The position numbers and the translations under genes are program-made. The notes under the pieces were generated by a model that saw only the letters and a list, made by a program, of their open reading frames with translations, had not been told where the DNA came from and searched no databases. 64,000 bases of DNA from Tretioscincus oriximinensis. Lineage: Eukaryota > Chordata > Lepidosauria > Squamata > Gymnophthalmidae. Each line of letters starts with the position of its first letter. Position 1 is the first letter of the stretch. Location: contig JAJVDF010000016.1 of assembly GCA_022410635.1 (NCBI GenBank), positions 2,438,543 through 2,502,542 of the forward strand, in the 5' to 3' direction. Below, one piece after another: positions 12,701 to 27,700 of the stretch.

Positions 12701-15700
12701 GGCATACTAGCCCAGCATGCATACTTCAGCATGTGTTACGGGGCAAATTTCTTTGGGTATAGTAAATTTCAAATACAGTTTCTGACCTGTTCTATGAAAT
12801 ACTAAGACAAATAATGTAAATTCCAAATCCATTCTTCTCACCACTGCTTACCTGCAATCCCTTGATGAAGTTGTGAACAGAAAAATCATGATATAAAAAT
12901 ATATTTATTAGTACTTGCAGAACCTTGTCACTAAGTTTAAAGGGAAACTGGCTTGACAGAAGTAGCTGAAATAGAGAACAAATTTACAAATTACTTTCTG
13001 GAATGAGGCTATGTAGTATTAACATAATTGAAAGGAAAAGGGAATGGAAATTTCCTTCCTCTTGGGAATTGTTTGAAGCTCCTATGCAGCACTAGCCAGC
13101 AAGTCATATGGGACCATACCAAAAGATGATAGCTTTTACCACATTTAGGGTGGAACTTGCCTGGAAAGCAGAAAAAAGCCTGATTCCACCACACTGCCAA
13201 GCCAATAACACACTGGCAAAGCTATGGTCCTGGGAGCTCCAGGGCAAATTAACGGGAAGCCCCCTCCCACTCTGGCTCCTTATATTATTGCTAAGGTCTT
13301 CAGCGCAGCTCTTGGTTTCGTATGCTCTATCGCACTGCATCAGAAATCAAANGCCACATTAAAGACCTAAAAAATAATATAAGGAACCAGAGCAGGCAGG
13401 AGGGCCCAAACTCACCTCTCCCTATAACGGTCAGACCTTCGGGGGCCCGGGGCGATGCCCCAATTGCCCAGCCTAGAAATGCCTGTACAATGACATCACC
13501 CTACTGTGCTAATATGAAGATACCATACTTTGGTATATATTCTCAAATCTAGGTTCATTAAAGCAGACTTTTCATAGTTTACTAGAAAAAAATGGGGAAA
13601 GGAAATTTAAAGGGAGGATTCCACCAGACATTCATATGCAATTTCCCAAACTTTGGAAGGATAACTCTACCATATTATTGTGCCTGCTTGTATTTCTATA
13701 ATTAGCAGCAAGGTTCATCAAGCTGCAAGTTAATTAAATTTTGTCCAGAAGCTTAGGGAAGGCAGAAGTGAGGTCTAAAACCACATTACACTCCATAGAA
13801 CCATCTCTGTTCAATCACCTATGGCAGCAATTTGACTTTTCTTATCTGCTTATTACCTTTTTTAATCAAATAAAGGAAATTACCTTTTCAATCACTTTTG
13901 CTAAATGCTCTTTGCATGAAAGCGATTGGAAGAGTTCAATGCACAATAAGGAAGAAACCGAGCGAGGCAGCAACTTGTGGATGATCATTGGAGATGTGGC
14001 AATACCAAAGATGAGTACTAACGGAAATTCATGTATACAATGCCTAAAGCACATTTGAAACAAAAATGATCTAGTTTTAGAATCAGAGCAGCACAATTTC
14101 TCCATATAAAATGAAACAATATCACAGTACAAACTTAATTCTTGCTTATGATTATTAGGCATATAAGCAGTGATGGAAACCTGCAGCCTTCAATAACTGC
14201 AGCTTGCATTATTGCAGAATATACCAGAGAAAACAAATGATGGGACTGTAAGTCAATTTTCAAAATTAAATTTCAAGTGTCCATGTAATGATTACCTTCA
14301 AATTTAACTGTCACAAAAATAGTTCTTAGCCTGCATTTGGACATAGGCAGAAAACATAAGCTTCAATTCATTTATTTTAATGAATAGATTGAAAAAGCAA
14401 CAGTTAAACCGGTAACCACAAGGGCTTTCCCAGAAACATGCTTCCCAGAAAAGTCAGCCTAGTTACACACTGCCAGCATCAGATAAAATCTTTTTTGTTT
14501 ACTCATGTATTGTAAGAAAATGCAGCATTTTAAACATATTGCTTTTTTATTAACATATTTTTAGGATGCATTGTAACTTTAGTTAAACTTTTCATACTTT
14601 TGATTACAAGCTGNTTAACGAGGTTTATTTTATTTAAGTATTTGAAATCTTCTCTTCACCTAAAGGTCAAATGTCACAACATTTAATAATCTACTAAAAC
14701 TAATAGGAAAAAGTTACATTACAAAACCTATTTAATATAAAATCCTATTCCAGAAAATCAGCATTCAGGGAGCTAAATATCAAAGGCTATGAAGATATAT
14801 GTTTTAAACAAGTGCCAAAATTTTAGTACCTGGAATATATTATCAAAAAAATAAAATACTAATGGAGTAAAATATAAAAAGCAACAAACTGTGTAAATAT
14901 AAATAGGGTAAAATACAAATAAAGTAAAAAAAATGTCATCAATTAAAAACATTGTATAATCAGCCGCATCTAAGTAACAGCATCTAAGACAGTAATCAAG
15001 AGAGTATAAACCTCAAGGCTTAGAAACTTACTCCCAAAACATTAATCGGATTCTGGAAGCCCTAATAATGTATAGACTAAATACAATACAGTTATATATA
15101 TTGCTCAAAACAATTAAGGGAACACTTAATGTTACACTGTTATGTTAAAGTGTTCCCTTAATTGTTTTGAGCAGTATATAAAAGAATAAAGCTATCACAC
15201 TTGTGATATTCTGCCATGTTACCTGCAGATAAGTATGAAGTCCTGCAAAACTTTAGCTGTAAAACTTTCCACATCTTTGAAAATGACCACAACTGGGGGA
15301 GATTCCCAATGTTTGGATGATAATATTCTTTTTTTTCCTGGTGTGCTAACAACAGTTTTCGTTGATTCATCCTGTTAATGTTAAAGAGTATGTTAAGAAA
15401 AAGGAACAATAAAGTTTTTCATCCAAAGTACATCTTGCCCAAGGTATGATCTGATGATCTGTGATATAAGATTCCAAGTCAGAGCAGCTGAAGCTGCCCC
15501 TCTCCTAATGTTTCTGGACCAAAATACAGAATAAGGACAGTGAAATGCAGAGGCCTGGCATAAAATGCTTGGAGTTGTAACCCAAGAACATCTCAAAAGC
15601 TACGAATTGAGCAGCTCTGCTCTGAACAAATGACTAGCTAGACAGGAGGAAGCTTTAAGTTTCATTATACAGAATTAATGAAATAAATAAATAAATATTA

Positions 15701-18700
15701 GCTGACAAGAACAATTTTCACATAAAAGCTGCAGCTTTTCCTGAGATTGCAGTATAAGCTTTTTATTCCAGTGAGACTGAATGTATGAAAAAGGAACACT
15801 TTGATTTCTTGAGGGAAAATGTCATTTTAAAATTTAAATCCTAGGATATGAATTTGTATATTCATAAGTAGAAGTTATAGGACATCAGACTACTGACTGC
15901 AGAGTCCTCTACTTATCGCATATAAAGTGAAAAAGTGTGTTCATGTCTTAGATTAATAATAATAATAATAAGAAGAAGAACTGGGATCTTATACCCCGCT
16001 TTTCTCACCTTTCAAAGGGTCTCAAAGCTGTTTACAAGGGTATTTTTGCCCAAAGGCTTACATTCTATATTCCCCACCAGGTTGTGGTGGTTCCCATGTT
16101 CTACTTGCAGTCAGTTGCAATTCAGTTCACAGAATTTACTTTGGATTTCACTTTTTTCACTGCATAATGGTAGGACATGGGGGGTTCTTGTACATAATTA
16201 CAAGGAGTATTTCTGCATTTGGCACTTCAATACATGAACTTCAACTACACTATGACAACCACCCAATGACAACCCTGCGGCAACCTTACATTGAATGTAA
16301 GAATAATCAGAATGCTGAAGTGATGTTATTTTCAGGCATAACTATTTTGTTCTTAACATATTAAGATAGTAATGGTAAAGATAATAAATAGCCTACACTT
16401 ACCAGAAACATACATATATTAAATGTCTTGAATATAATAGCCATCACACTTCTTCAAAGCTGATTTCAAAGTTTATTAGTAGATCTGTTTTCTTCAGGAT
16501 TCTTTCAGAAATTATCTCAAAATCTATAACAGATTTATCAACAAACTTTGAAAGCTTTGAAGAAGTGTGATGGCTATTATATTTATTTTCAGCTCATTTT
16601 CTGTGTAAAATGGTGGCACGTACTGTCAGCTATGTGCTGGTCTTTCATCTGAGAGATCGAGTTTCGAGGCCAAGAGTTGGATGAACACCTTCCACTAGAC
16701 TGCAGTTCTAGCCAATCCAGCTATTCAAAAGCAAGAATTGCAAGAAATTGCAACAGACTGTGACTAAAAAATGGGAACTGCCACAGCATGGTAGGGAAGA
16801 TAGAATGTAAGCCTTCAGGTGAAAAATAACCTTGTTAAGCTGCGTTTGAGTTCCTTCGGGTGGGAAAAGCAGGATATAAAAGTCTAGTTCTTCTTCTCCT
16901 TCCCAACTTCCTCTTCAGAAATCCAACAAACCAAACAGTAAACTTAAAAAATGAGAATGATTTGTAATGGGGAGATTCCTTTACCAGCTTAAGAGTGATT
17001 TTGTTACTGGGGGAAAGGTGATTACGTTGCCATAAAGTAGAAAAGAAAGAAAAATGATTGAATCTTCCCCTTTTGGAATTGAACTTGCATTACTGAACCT
17101 TAAGATAAAACAGAATTACAAAAAAACCCTCCAAATTTGGTTGAATAATATAACTTTTTTATTATTTTTTGGAAATGGAATCACGTTTATTGTTGGAGGT
17201 TTTTATTTAACCATATCCTTAAATTAAAATATAATTTATAGGTGGTATTAAACCCTCCTCATTACAGTAAGCCTTATTTTGAGGTATTAAGTGTTAAGTT
17301 ATCAAATATGCATAGTTTCATGACATTGCTTGCAAATAAGAAAAGTACTGTATGTTAATTTACAGGGGGTTAATTTACAGGGGGTTGAAGTCCTGCCTTA
17401 AAATGTACTGAACACAAAACAAATTTCTTTTGTCCTTTTAGCAAAATATAGACCGTAAACTACCTAATAAAGCCAGAATCATATATCTGTGCTCATTTTA
17501 TAATTTTAGACTCTATGTCTCTTGTTTTCATGGAATTGCTCCTAAGAAGCATATGGCTGGATTTTAAAGCTTAAAAAACTCTTTCAACCTTGCACATGCC
17601 TTATTATAAACCCAATAACATATGTAAATGAAAAAAACAGGGATTCTTGCATGGAGGTGATGCCTAACAATATTTGATCTCAATCAGGTACAGAAAATGT
17701 TAATCTCTAACAAATCAATATGTTAAGNAAAAGTACAAAAAAGCCAACCTACAGTCTGAGCTTTTGTGATTTAAGCTTTAAATAATGTATTATTCATAAC
17801 AAACAAAAGTTGATTGTGTGATTTGTAATCACAGTTGCCCAGCTGTTTCTTTTATTATCATAGCTACGTTGAAGGTTACTGCTGGCATGATTACTTATCG
17901 TATGACAAAGGAAAAGTAAATGTTGATTATCAGAGCCATTATGACAGAAGAGTCCTATTAAGAATGTGGTTCAAACGTAAGAACACTTGCCACTATGGAA
18001 ACACATATTAAAAGAGAAAGGACAGACAGAGAAGTGTGGCTAAATTATAAGGGTTTATTCAAAAATGTGAAGGATGTACAATTCAATGGCTTTCACGTAC
18101 ATATTTGGCAAAAAGGATTCAAAATGACAAGAAAAATCAAGGCATATTGACCAACATGTGATTGCTATAATGTGGAAACTGCTNCTGAAATTTAAAATGG
18201 AACTTGTAAAATAATTTTAGTAAAAAGGACAAAAATCTTTGGACAGCCTTAAGGAGAATTCTAATATGATGTTGTACTTGATGTTGGTAGTATGGCTAAA
18301 AGTATAAAAATGTTTCTTATATATTAAAAAATCTGAAAGGCAACCAAGGAACTTTTTACATAAGTGATACACTTGGGGGAAAATTAAAATTTAGGAGCAC
18401 TTTCTTACCTACAAAATCACAAGATGGTTTACAACAAAAAGAAAACGTATTATACAAACGATGATACAAAGTTATCTTACATTAAAAGCTGTGGCAATGA
18501 TCGCGCTTCTAAGGGAGGTAAAGTNGACACAGTGTCCATCACCTCCCTTGAAGATGATTGGGCAATTGCCCACCTCCTGAAGTGGAACATGTCCAACATA
18601 TCGTTGCCCATGGCAGCACTTCTCAAGGGTGGCAGATCNGTGTAGGCAAAATGTCAGCATCCATGACAACACACGGCTCGAACCTTCAAGGGAAGAGCAA

Positions 18701-21700
18701 CATAGGGGGCAGCAGGGGAAGAGGAGACACTAGAACACCTTATGCATACTTACAAGAATGGGCTTAATCCACTAGTACTTTATAAAATCAAGTTTAACTA
18801 CCATTTAACAAAGACACNAATGGCACGAATGGCTCAGTCGCTAAGGAAGTGGTCTCTCATCCAGGAGATCAGGTTTTGAAGCCCTGTGTCGGACGTGGGC
18901 AGGAGTGAGCACCTTCTCCTAACCTGTAGCTCTAGCCAACTCAGCTATTTGAAAGTTAGAATCGCAAGGAATTGCAACTGACTGCAAGTAGATACATGGG
19001 AACCACCACAGTCTGGTAAGGAAGATAAAATGTAAGTCTTCGGGCAAAATATCCTTGTAAGCTGCTTTGAGTACCTTTGAAAGGTGAGAAAAGCGGGGTA
19101 CAAGAACCCAGCTCTTGTTCTTCGTCTTCTTCTAATGTCTAATGTAGACAGATTTCCTATATCCATTCTTACCAGTATGCTACTTTTGAATATCAACAGG
19201 CTTCTATTCAGATAAAGTTAATAGAACTCTGTCAGACAGGGGTAATGTATCAATCATATATTAATACTGTTTTATAGCACTAATGTATATATCAAAGCAA
19301 TTTTTGTAAGTTGTCACGTTAAAAAATTAAGCAAAGTTGGAAAAAAATCGATGTCCTCGTGAGACTCACCTCATTAAAGAAAAAATGAGATCACTATGAA
19401 AATCAATTTTGAATAATAATTTTCTTCCTAAGACTTCAATGGATATAAGGAATCTTCTAAATTTGTCCTCTGAATATACTCACACCAACCTTACAAATAT
19501 GGTATTACACTTGGTCATCCTAGCAATTCATAACAAAGAAAAACATTGGGACAAAGCTGGCAAAATACAATAAAGGAACTGTAGAAAACAAGTCAAGCTT
19601 TGCCAAGGTAGACTCTCCCATGCAAATGTGTGCTTTATCTCATAGTTGTGCCATCTGGTGTTGGTGTGAGGTGCAAAACAGCTGGAGAGTTGACAATGCC
19701 ACAGCTTACCTTGGGTAATTTTCTATACCAATCAGTAAGAGATGCAGCTGAGCAACGAATCTTATTTGGGGAAACTTGGGGCTCATTATCTTCTTCAGAT
19801 GATTCAATATCCACATGGCAGCCCATCAACTGAGTCATCAACCTCTGCAACAGGCTTTTTATGCCTTTATAAGATAAACATGCATATAAATACTAAGAAT
19901 AACAAAAATACTAGACAGCTGTATATTATTCTAAAAGAAGAAGACAAAGATACTACACTTAGCACATGGCTGTCTCAAACCAGATGCCAGTATTCCATTA
20001 GCAGATCTAGATTCTTGGGGCCCCAGGACAGATAAATGAAGAGGCCCGCTCCCACCAAGTTTCCTTACCTTGTTTTAAGCTCTTCAGCACCACACAGCTC
20101 GGCCTCTGATGTAATTACTGTGCCACACGCCAATAAACAGTTCCAATTATCATTAATTATGGCTTGTTGGCATCAAAGAATCAGTCACGTGGTGTTGAAC
20201 AGCTTAAAAATAACGTAAGGAAATCAGGTAAAAAGAAGGCCCCAGGCTCACCTGGGGCTCCCTCTAAACTTTGGGGGCCTGGGCGGTGCCCCAACTTGCT
20301 CTATGGTAGCTACGCTCTGCAATATTCTCTAAAGCACTAATTAAAAAAAGAGAACACATCAAGCAGCTGTGGAACATGAAATATTTATTTCTGACATCTA
20401 ATCAATATGCTTTGAATATTCCTGCCACAAATGCTTTCTTCAAAGTAGTAGCATATATCAAAATCACCAATATGTATTTTCCCTTTCAGTGATTTTAAAC
20501 TGAAGCATAGGAAGTAAAAATACATGCACATAATTTGAACAATTTTTACTTTAGTCTATAGTGAGAAAAAACTTTCCAATGATTATTATATATCAATTTT
20601 GAATAAATAAAATTATAGGACTGTTTCCTTATCTACAGAGGATAAACCATTCAGCACTTTGAATTTTCAATAAAGTTCAAACTGAACCATAAATAGAGTT
20701 GTTATTGTTTTGGGGGGAGGAAAACCATATTTTACTGATGTGCTGCTCTTATGTCTTTTGCACTATCTACATGATTGCTACAAGCACACTAGTGTCATGT
20801 CATAAAATGACGGAATGGCTGTTGGTATATACAAATGAGAATTCATGGCGATGGGCAGGACTTTGACCAGGTGCAGTTAACACAGTTGTTACTGTAATCT
20901 TAACCTAATTTGAGGTCCAGGAAGACACAACCAATGTTCTAGTTTCTGTAACACCTTCCCCTTTTGGGTTCTATCAGGTGCTAACAATGAAGTAGAACCT
21001 GGTAACTTGACTTTCCAGGTAAAACAGACCCATCCACAGAAGCACTGTGGATAACATTATCAGGTCAGAAAACAAGTCTAATATTGGGAGTATGCAACCG
21101 GCCTCCTAACCAAACACCTGAAAGGGATACTCATTTGGAACATGAGGTCATTGAGGCTTCCAAAAAGGGAAGGGTAGTAATAATGGGAGACTTCAACTAT
21201 CCACACATTGATTGGGCAAACACTTGTTCAACTCATGGAAAAGAAATAAAAGTCTTGGACATGCTTACTGATTGCTTCCTAGAACAGGTGGTTTTAGAAC
21301 CAGCCAGGGGCAAAGGAATCCTGGATTTAGTCCTAAGTAATGAATAGGACCTGATACAAGATGTAACTGTAACTGATCCCATAGGAAACAGTGACCACAA
21401 TAAAACAACTTTCAACTTGAACATGGATAGAACATTGTCAAGCAGTTCTAACACAGAAACCTTCAACTTTCACAAAGGAAATTTTCCCAAAATGAGGAAA
21501 ATGGTAAAAAGAAAATTAAAAGGGAAAGTGTTTGCAAATACAATATTGGAAGCTCAAATAAAATGCATTCCCAAGAGAAGAAAGGGATCCGCCAAGCCCA
21601 AAAGGCTTACCACTGCAGTAAGGAAAGTCATTAGAATGAAGAGAAATTCATTTAAAAAGTGGAAGGCTTATCCTAGTGAGGAGAACAGCACAAACTGTGG

Positions 21701-24700
21701 CAAATTAAATGCAAGTGATGCGAAGAAAAACTTTGAGGACCACATTGCAAAGAATATTAAAAGAAATAATAAGGACATTTTTAAATACATCAGAAATATG
21801 AATACTACCAGGAAAGCAGTAGGACCACTTCGCAGCAATGAACAAAAGGGGATAACCAAGGAGGCCGTGGAGATTGCAGAGAGATTGAATGAATTTTTTG
21901 CTTCAGTTTTCACTGAAGAAGATAGAAGGTATTTATCCACAGCAGATTTAGTCTTCTCAGGAAGAACACCAGAGGAATTAAGCTGGATAGAGATAAAAAA
22001 GGAGGAGATCCTTGCTTGCTTTACTAAGCTGAACATTAATAAATCCCCAGGGCCAGATGGCATTCATCCAAGAATTCTTAAGGAATTCAAATGTGAAATT
22101 GCTGAACTTCTGACCAAAATATTTAATCTTTCCTTAAGATCAGGCACAGTACCAGTAGATTGGAGGGTAGCTAATGTATAACACCTATCTTCAGAAAAGG
22201 ATCACGGGGTGATCCTGGAAATTATAGTCTCATCAGTTTAATATCAGTTCCAGGTAAATTGTTGGAAACCATAATTAAGGACAAAATTACTAAACACATG
22301 GAAAAGCATGCACTGCAGAATGAAACTCAGCATGGCTTCTGCAAAAGTAAGGTAAAACCTTACTAACTTGCTAGAATTCTTTGAGGGTGTTAACAAACAT
22401 GTAGATAAAGGGGATCCAGTTGATATCTTCTATCTAGATTTTCAGAAAGCTTTTGATAAAGTCCCTCATCAAAGGCTCCTAAAAAAACTCCACAAGCATG
22501 GTATAAGAGGACAGACTTTGTCCTGGATTGGAAACTGGCTAAAAGATAGAAAACAAGAGATTAGTAATAAATGCAGATCACTCTGAGTGGAAAGAGGTAA
22601 GAAGCGGAGTACTCCAGAGGTCTGTACTGGGACCTTTGCTTTTCAATATATTCATGAATAATCTGGATGCCGAGGTAAATAGTGAAGTAGCCAAGTTCGC
22701 TGATGACACTAAACTGTTCATGATAGTGAAAACTGAAAATGATTGTAAGGCGTTTCAGAGTGATCTATTGAAATAGGATAAGTGGCCATCAAAGTGTCAA
22801 ATGCACTTCAGTTTAAGCAAGTGCAAAGTCATCCACATCGGGGCAAAGAACCCCAATTACTCCTACCAACTGATGGGAACCACGTTTTCTGTGACTGAGC
22901 AAGAAAAGGAACTTGGGGTGTTTGTGGACAATTTAATGAAGATGTCAACCCAGTGCAGCAGCAGTAAAAAAGGCAAATTCCATGTTGGGGATAATTAGGA
23001 TAGGGATCAAAAACAAGTCAGCAAATGTTGTTTTGCCTCTTTATAAATCTGTGGTGAGGCCACATTTGGAATACTGTGTTCAGTTCTGGTCAACACATCT
23101 CAAGAGGGATATTGTGGAACTAGAGAAGGTACAGAAAAGGGCAACAAGAATGATCAAGGGTCTGGAGCACCTCCCTTATAAGTCAGGCTGCAGCTTCTGG
23201 GCCTCTTCAGCCTCGAAAGGTGACATTTAAGAGATGATCTGATTGAAGTGTACAAAATCATGTGTGGGATGGGTAGGGTGAATAGAGACAAAATGTTTTC
23301 TCTATCACACAACAATAGGACCAGAGGGCAGTCCTTGAAACTGATGGACAGAAAAGTGAGAACAGACAAAGGAAAATATTTTTTCACCCAGATGGTCATC
23401 AACCTGTGGAATTTACTTCCTGAAGTGGTGGTGGTGGTAGCTAACAGCTTGGACAGCTTCAAGGCAGGACTAGACAGGTTATGGACACCAAGGGTTTAAA
23501 TGGGTACTAGGATGAATGTCTGGATGCTGCCTCCGGGGTAGAGCAACAGATAGTGCTCCTGAAATGCCATTTGTAGGGAGTCATGAACAGGTACATATTT
23601 TGCTTTCCTCTGTTCGGACTGCCCAGGTGCATCTGGTGATCCTCTGTGTGACATAGAATGCTGGACTAGATGGGCTCGGGACGATATGATATGGCTCTTC
23701 TTATATTCTTATGGTATGGGAGAAGGCAGTGGGGAAGCCCCAGCAGACAGATCTGTAAAGGAGCTAGTTCAAGGCCAGGAAGAACCCCTCTTCCACCACT
23801 CATGGTGAGGCCAAATTAGGGAGAAGGAAAAGGACAGTCATCTGTCTGGGATGGTTTAATGAATTCTGCATTGAGCAGGAGGTTGGACTCGATGGCCCTG
23901 AAGTTCCCTTCCAACTCTATGATTCTATGATATTAAACCAAACCAAAGGCGTTGTTTTTAAAAAGTGACATTTTAAAAAACCAAACAGGTTTTCTATAAG
24001 CAACTGTATTCTAAAACAGTCCACAGGTAGCTAGTTTGTCAAATAGTTCATGACCACTCTCTTCCTCCATTACGCCTGCTGCCTTACTAGTTCAAGATAC
24101 ATCCTTTCCCTTCTCCTTAATAGAGCAGTGAGACGTCCTAGTTACAAAAATGAACCCAGTTCAGTAAAATCCTTGTGATATCGAACAGGTTTGCCATATC
24201 AAACACTATCCAGGATGACCATTTATGTTTACAGAAATCCATTATAAACTGCTCAGGCAAATGATCTGTAACACGGATGTTTCCTATATTGCTAATTCTT
24301 TAAAAAGAAACTTAAAACTCTTAAAATGTTTACCTGGGCACTCTTTTGATCTCAGTTGCACTACAAAAGGAGTCACATCATCCTGGAGTACTTCAGCAAG
24401 GCTTTTAAAAGTCAGATCATGGTCAGTAACGTTCACACCTAAAAAGGAAAACAGTTTCCTTTCAAAACATGGTGAGCGGCACAAAATGCTTTTCAATACT
24501 AATAGAATTTTCCCAGAGGCAATTTCATTTTCTCTGCTATTACTAGGTACTTATAAGTCTGGTTTTCAGAGACTAGCTAAAAATCCAACTTTTAACACAG
24601 ACATTTCTACAGTGAAGGTTGTTTTTCTCATCCTTGAGTTTAATCATGTTTTTATTTAACTATTGTGATTTAAATTGGTTTTTTTCATCTTATGTAAACA

Positions 24701-27700
24701 GCTCAAGATTAAATTTTGAAGTGAAAGGGGTATATAAATGTATTTTAAATAAATAAGTAAAATGAACATTACACCAAGCTAAGTCACCCAATTCCATTCC
24801 CTCTGTGTCAGGTGAAAGTTGATCAGGAGCTTGATCCACTCTCATTGCAAGAAGAAGGTACTATATGTCACAGGTTCTCAAATCCAGAAACATCGCATTC
24901 TGAATAGTTGTTTTGCTATCAGATACAGATATGTGCTCTGGGGATGATCCTTGATTTACTGCTATCCTTTAAGACCAAGATTGCAGTAGTAGAATAATAA
25001 AAGGAGAAAGAGTGAAAAGTAGCAATTGTAGAGAAGCTGGCAAATCAAATGGAGATGGTGGTAGATCACCTCCAGTTGATTTGGCTAACTTCATCTCCAA
25101 CTGATTTGCTAACATCAACCTGTCATGGACAGGGATCATTTAATCTTGGTGATACACATTACCACAGTGTATGATTACCCATAAAGAAACTGAAACTAGT
25201 GCAAATTGCAACAGCTTGATTGCTAATAGGAGTTTCTGGATGCATGTCATGCCAGGTCTGAAAGATCTACAATGGTTACCTATTCTCTATCAAGCTTAAG
25301 TCAAGATAAAGTCTTGGGCTGCAGTTATCTAATTGAGCACCTCCCATGTAAACCTTCTAGAACCCTAAGTGCTCAAAGTGAAGACATTTTGTAGTTCCAT
25401 CTCTCTCAAATATACAAGTAGCAGTAGATATACAAGTAAGTATTTTTCATGGTGGCCACCAGACTCTAGAGCAATCTTCTGAAGATTCAACAGAGACTAT
25501 ATGAAACAGTTTGAAGCATCTAGTTAAAACATAATTTTTCATTCAGGTTTTTGAAGTTTACAACCCCCTGGTGTTCTGGAAGGGAGGATTACATTTTAGA
25601 TATATTCTATAAATATGAGAGATATTTTAAAAATAAAATCAAAACTAACTCACCAATTAAAATGTAATTACACTTAATTCTCATTTTGCTTTTTTATCCA
25701 TTGATTTACCCATTTATTCCACGATACTTGAATATTCTCTTCCCTATGCTCAGATACTGTTGTAATAATATGTTAATCTGATTTTAATATGTTGGCTTTT
25801 TATTGTTAACCATCTTAAGACCTTTAGGTATAGAACAGTATAGAAATGTAAATAAATAAATAAATATTCTGGAATAAAGTAATGCCTGGAATATTCATGC
25901 TTTAATCCAAAATACCCAACTATAGCAGAAAAAAACAGTGAGGTCTAGATGCAGCTTGTAACCAATCAGCAAGTATGTCAACTTTAATTAGTGCATGTCT
26001 GAAAGGCAGAAGTCAGGATAAAAATACTTTTAATTAAACTCAACGAGTAGATGTTTTGACTTAAGAAAAAGACTGGGCAGTACAATTGCGCCAATATAAT
26101 TTGAGAAATTCTATTATGATAAACTAAAAGGGGAGGAAACCTATCTACACTATGTACAATTCCTTAACTCTATTTGGATAAAAATTAAAGACGCTTAACT
26201 GCAAGCACCTACACCAACCAAAACCAGCAAACTTAAGAACATAAGAAGAGCTATACTGGATCAGGCCACAGCCCATCTAGTCCAGCATTCTGTCTCACAC
26301 AGAGGGCCACCAGATGCACCTAGGCAGTTTGAACAAAGGAAAGCAAAATATGCACCTGTTCATGATTCCCTGCAAATGGTATTTTTATTTCAAATGTATG
26401 TTTATTTCAGCATACATGCAAACATCTTGCTAGCTTAAAAGTTCAGCAAAGACTCAAGAGTAGTATGACTGGTGGAGGGAGTGAATTTTGTTTTTGCAAT
26501 ATCAGTTCTAAAAACTTTGTGTTATTATCAATAGCCATTAACAAAACCAAGAATTAACATTACACTTTCATCAAAGAAAAATGCATATTTTGTTTTCCAA
26601 ATTTTTTATATGCTTTAGATTTTGAAATATGTATTTTTCTTTATTAATGAAAGAGTGATGTTAACTCTTGTTTTCATTAATGGCTAATGTTAATAACATA
26701 TACTATTGTTCTCAGTAGGCAGCCATCATAAGTACCGAGGCTCAAGAATGTTGCTGGCTTTGACACAAACCCCACAGCTCTTGAAACTAGAAAGAAGTTT
26801 CAAAAATGTGTAGTTGGCATACAGTAGTCATAAAACAATGCTTCCAGTTGCTCAGTTTATTAAATCAAATGAAATGCATCTTATAAAACATCTTGCTTAA
26901 CAAAGACCTTCTGTAAATTCTAAACATAAGTACGAGATGTTTAAACGGCTCTGTAGAAATTTGATTGTGGTTTAGCAATAGCTAAATCACATGCAGCCAA
27001 CACATGAAAATCTGAGCTTCCAAGTTTCCATTCAAAAATGCATATTGCAACACATAATCTTTACCAGTTCTAAAACTTTTAAGAGTAGCAAGCAGTTTTT
27101 GTCTTATAAAAGAGAAGAAAAATGCAGTTATAAAAACTCTAAATGCTGGTGTTTTGTTTACAAAAAATATTAGCATTGAAAAAAGAAGGGAAGTGGAGCA
27201 ATATACTGTATACTAAACAGATGAAAGATTGTTTCAGGCAATGTATAACCATCCAACTACCCAAGTTAATTAAAACTGATAGGTCCTGAGCAAATAATTT
27301 TATCTATGCAAGTATCTCTGCTTGATGTCAACTTAATATGACACCTGTTCAAATTCATAACTATGACTTTGTACCTTATACTATACATCTTAAAGGGCCT
27401 TCTCAGTGGTTGCCCCTCGTCTTTGGAATAGTCTTCCCCTCGAGGTGCGTCTGTCACCATCGTTGTATTCTTTTGGAAGGTCCTTGAAGACGCACCTCTT
27501 TTACCTGGCCTTTGGCTGAAGAAATGTGATCTCTATCCCTACTTTTAAATATTGTTTTATACTGTTTTAATTTTGTAGTGTCTTACTGTTTTAGTCGCCC
27601 TGAGACCTTCGGGTACAGGGCGGGGTATAAGTATAAATAAATAAAAGAAATAATAAAGGACTCTACTAAGAAAAATCTAAAGATAGCTGAAAGAATAAGC

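Noticed and set aside
18822..19132. Functional tRNA genes at the SINE heads
   Set aside because: A- and B-box-like motifs are present but no cloverleaf with paired acceptor stem; the heads belong to dispersed SINEs with the same 3' bodies.
15338..19709. A missing ORC3 microexon between exons 6 and 7
   Set aside because: The apparent phase clash vanished once the upstream acceptor at 15372-15373 was used for exon 7; no extra exon or frameshift is required.
21417..22181. 254-codon open frame as a host gene
   Set aside because: It is the LINE reverse transcriptase N-terminal part with [13 protein letters not shown]; flanking pieces are frameshifted parts of the same element.
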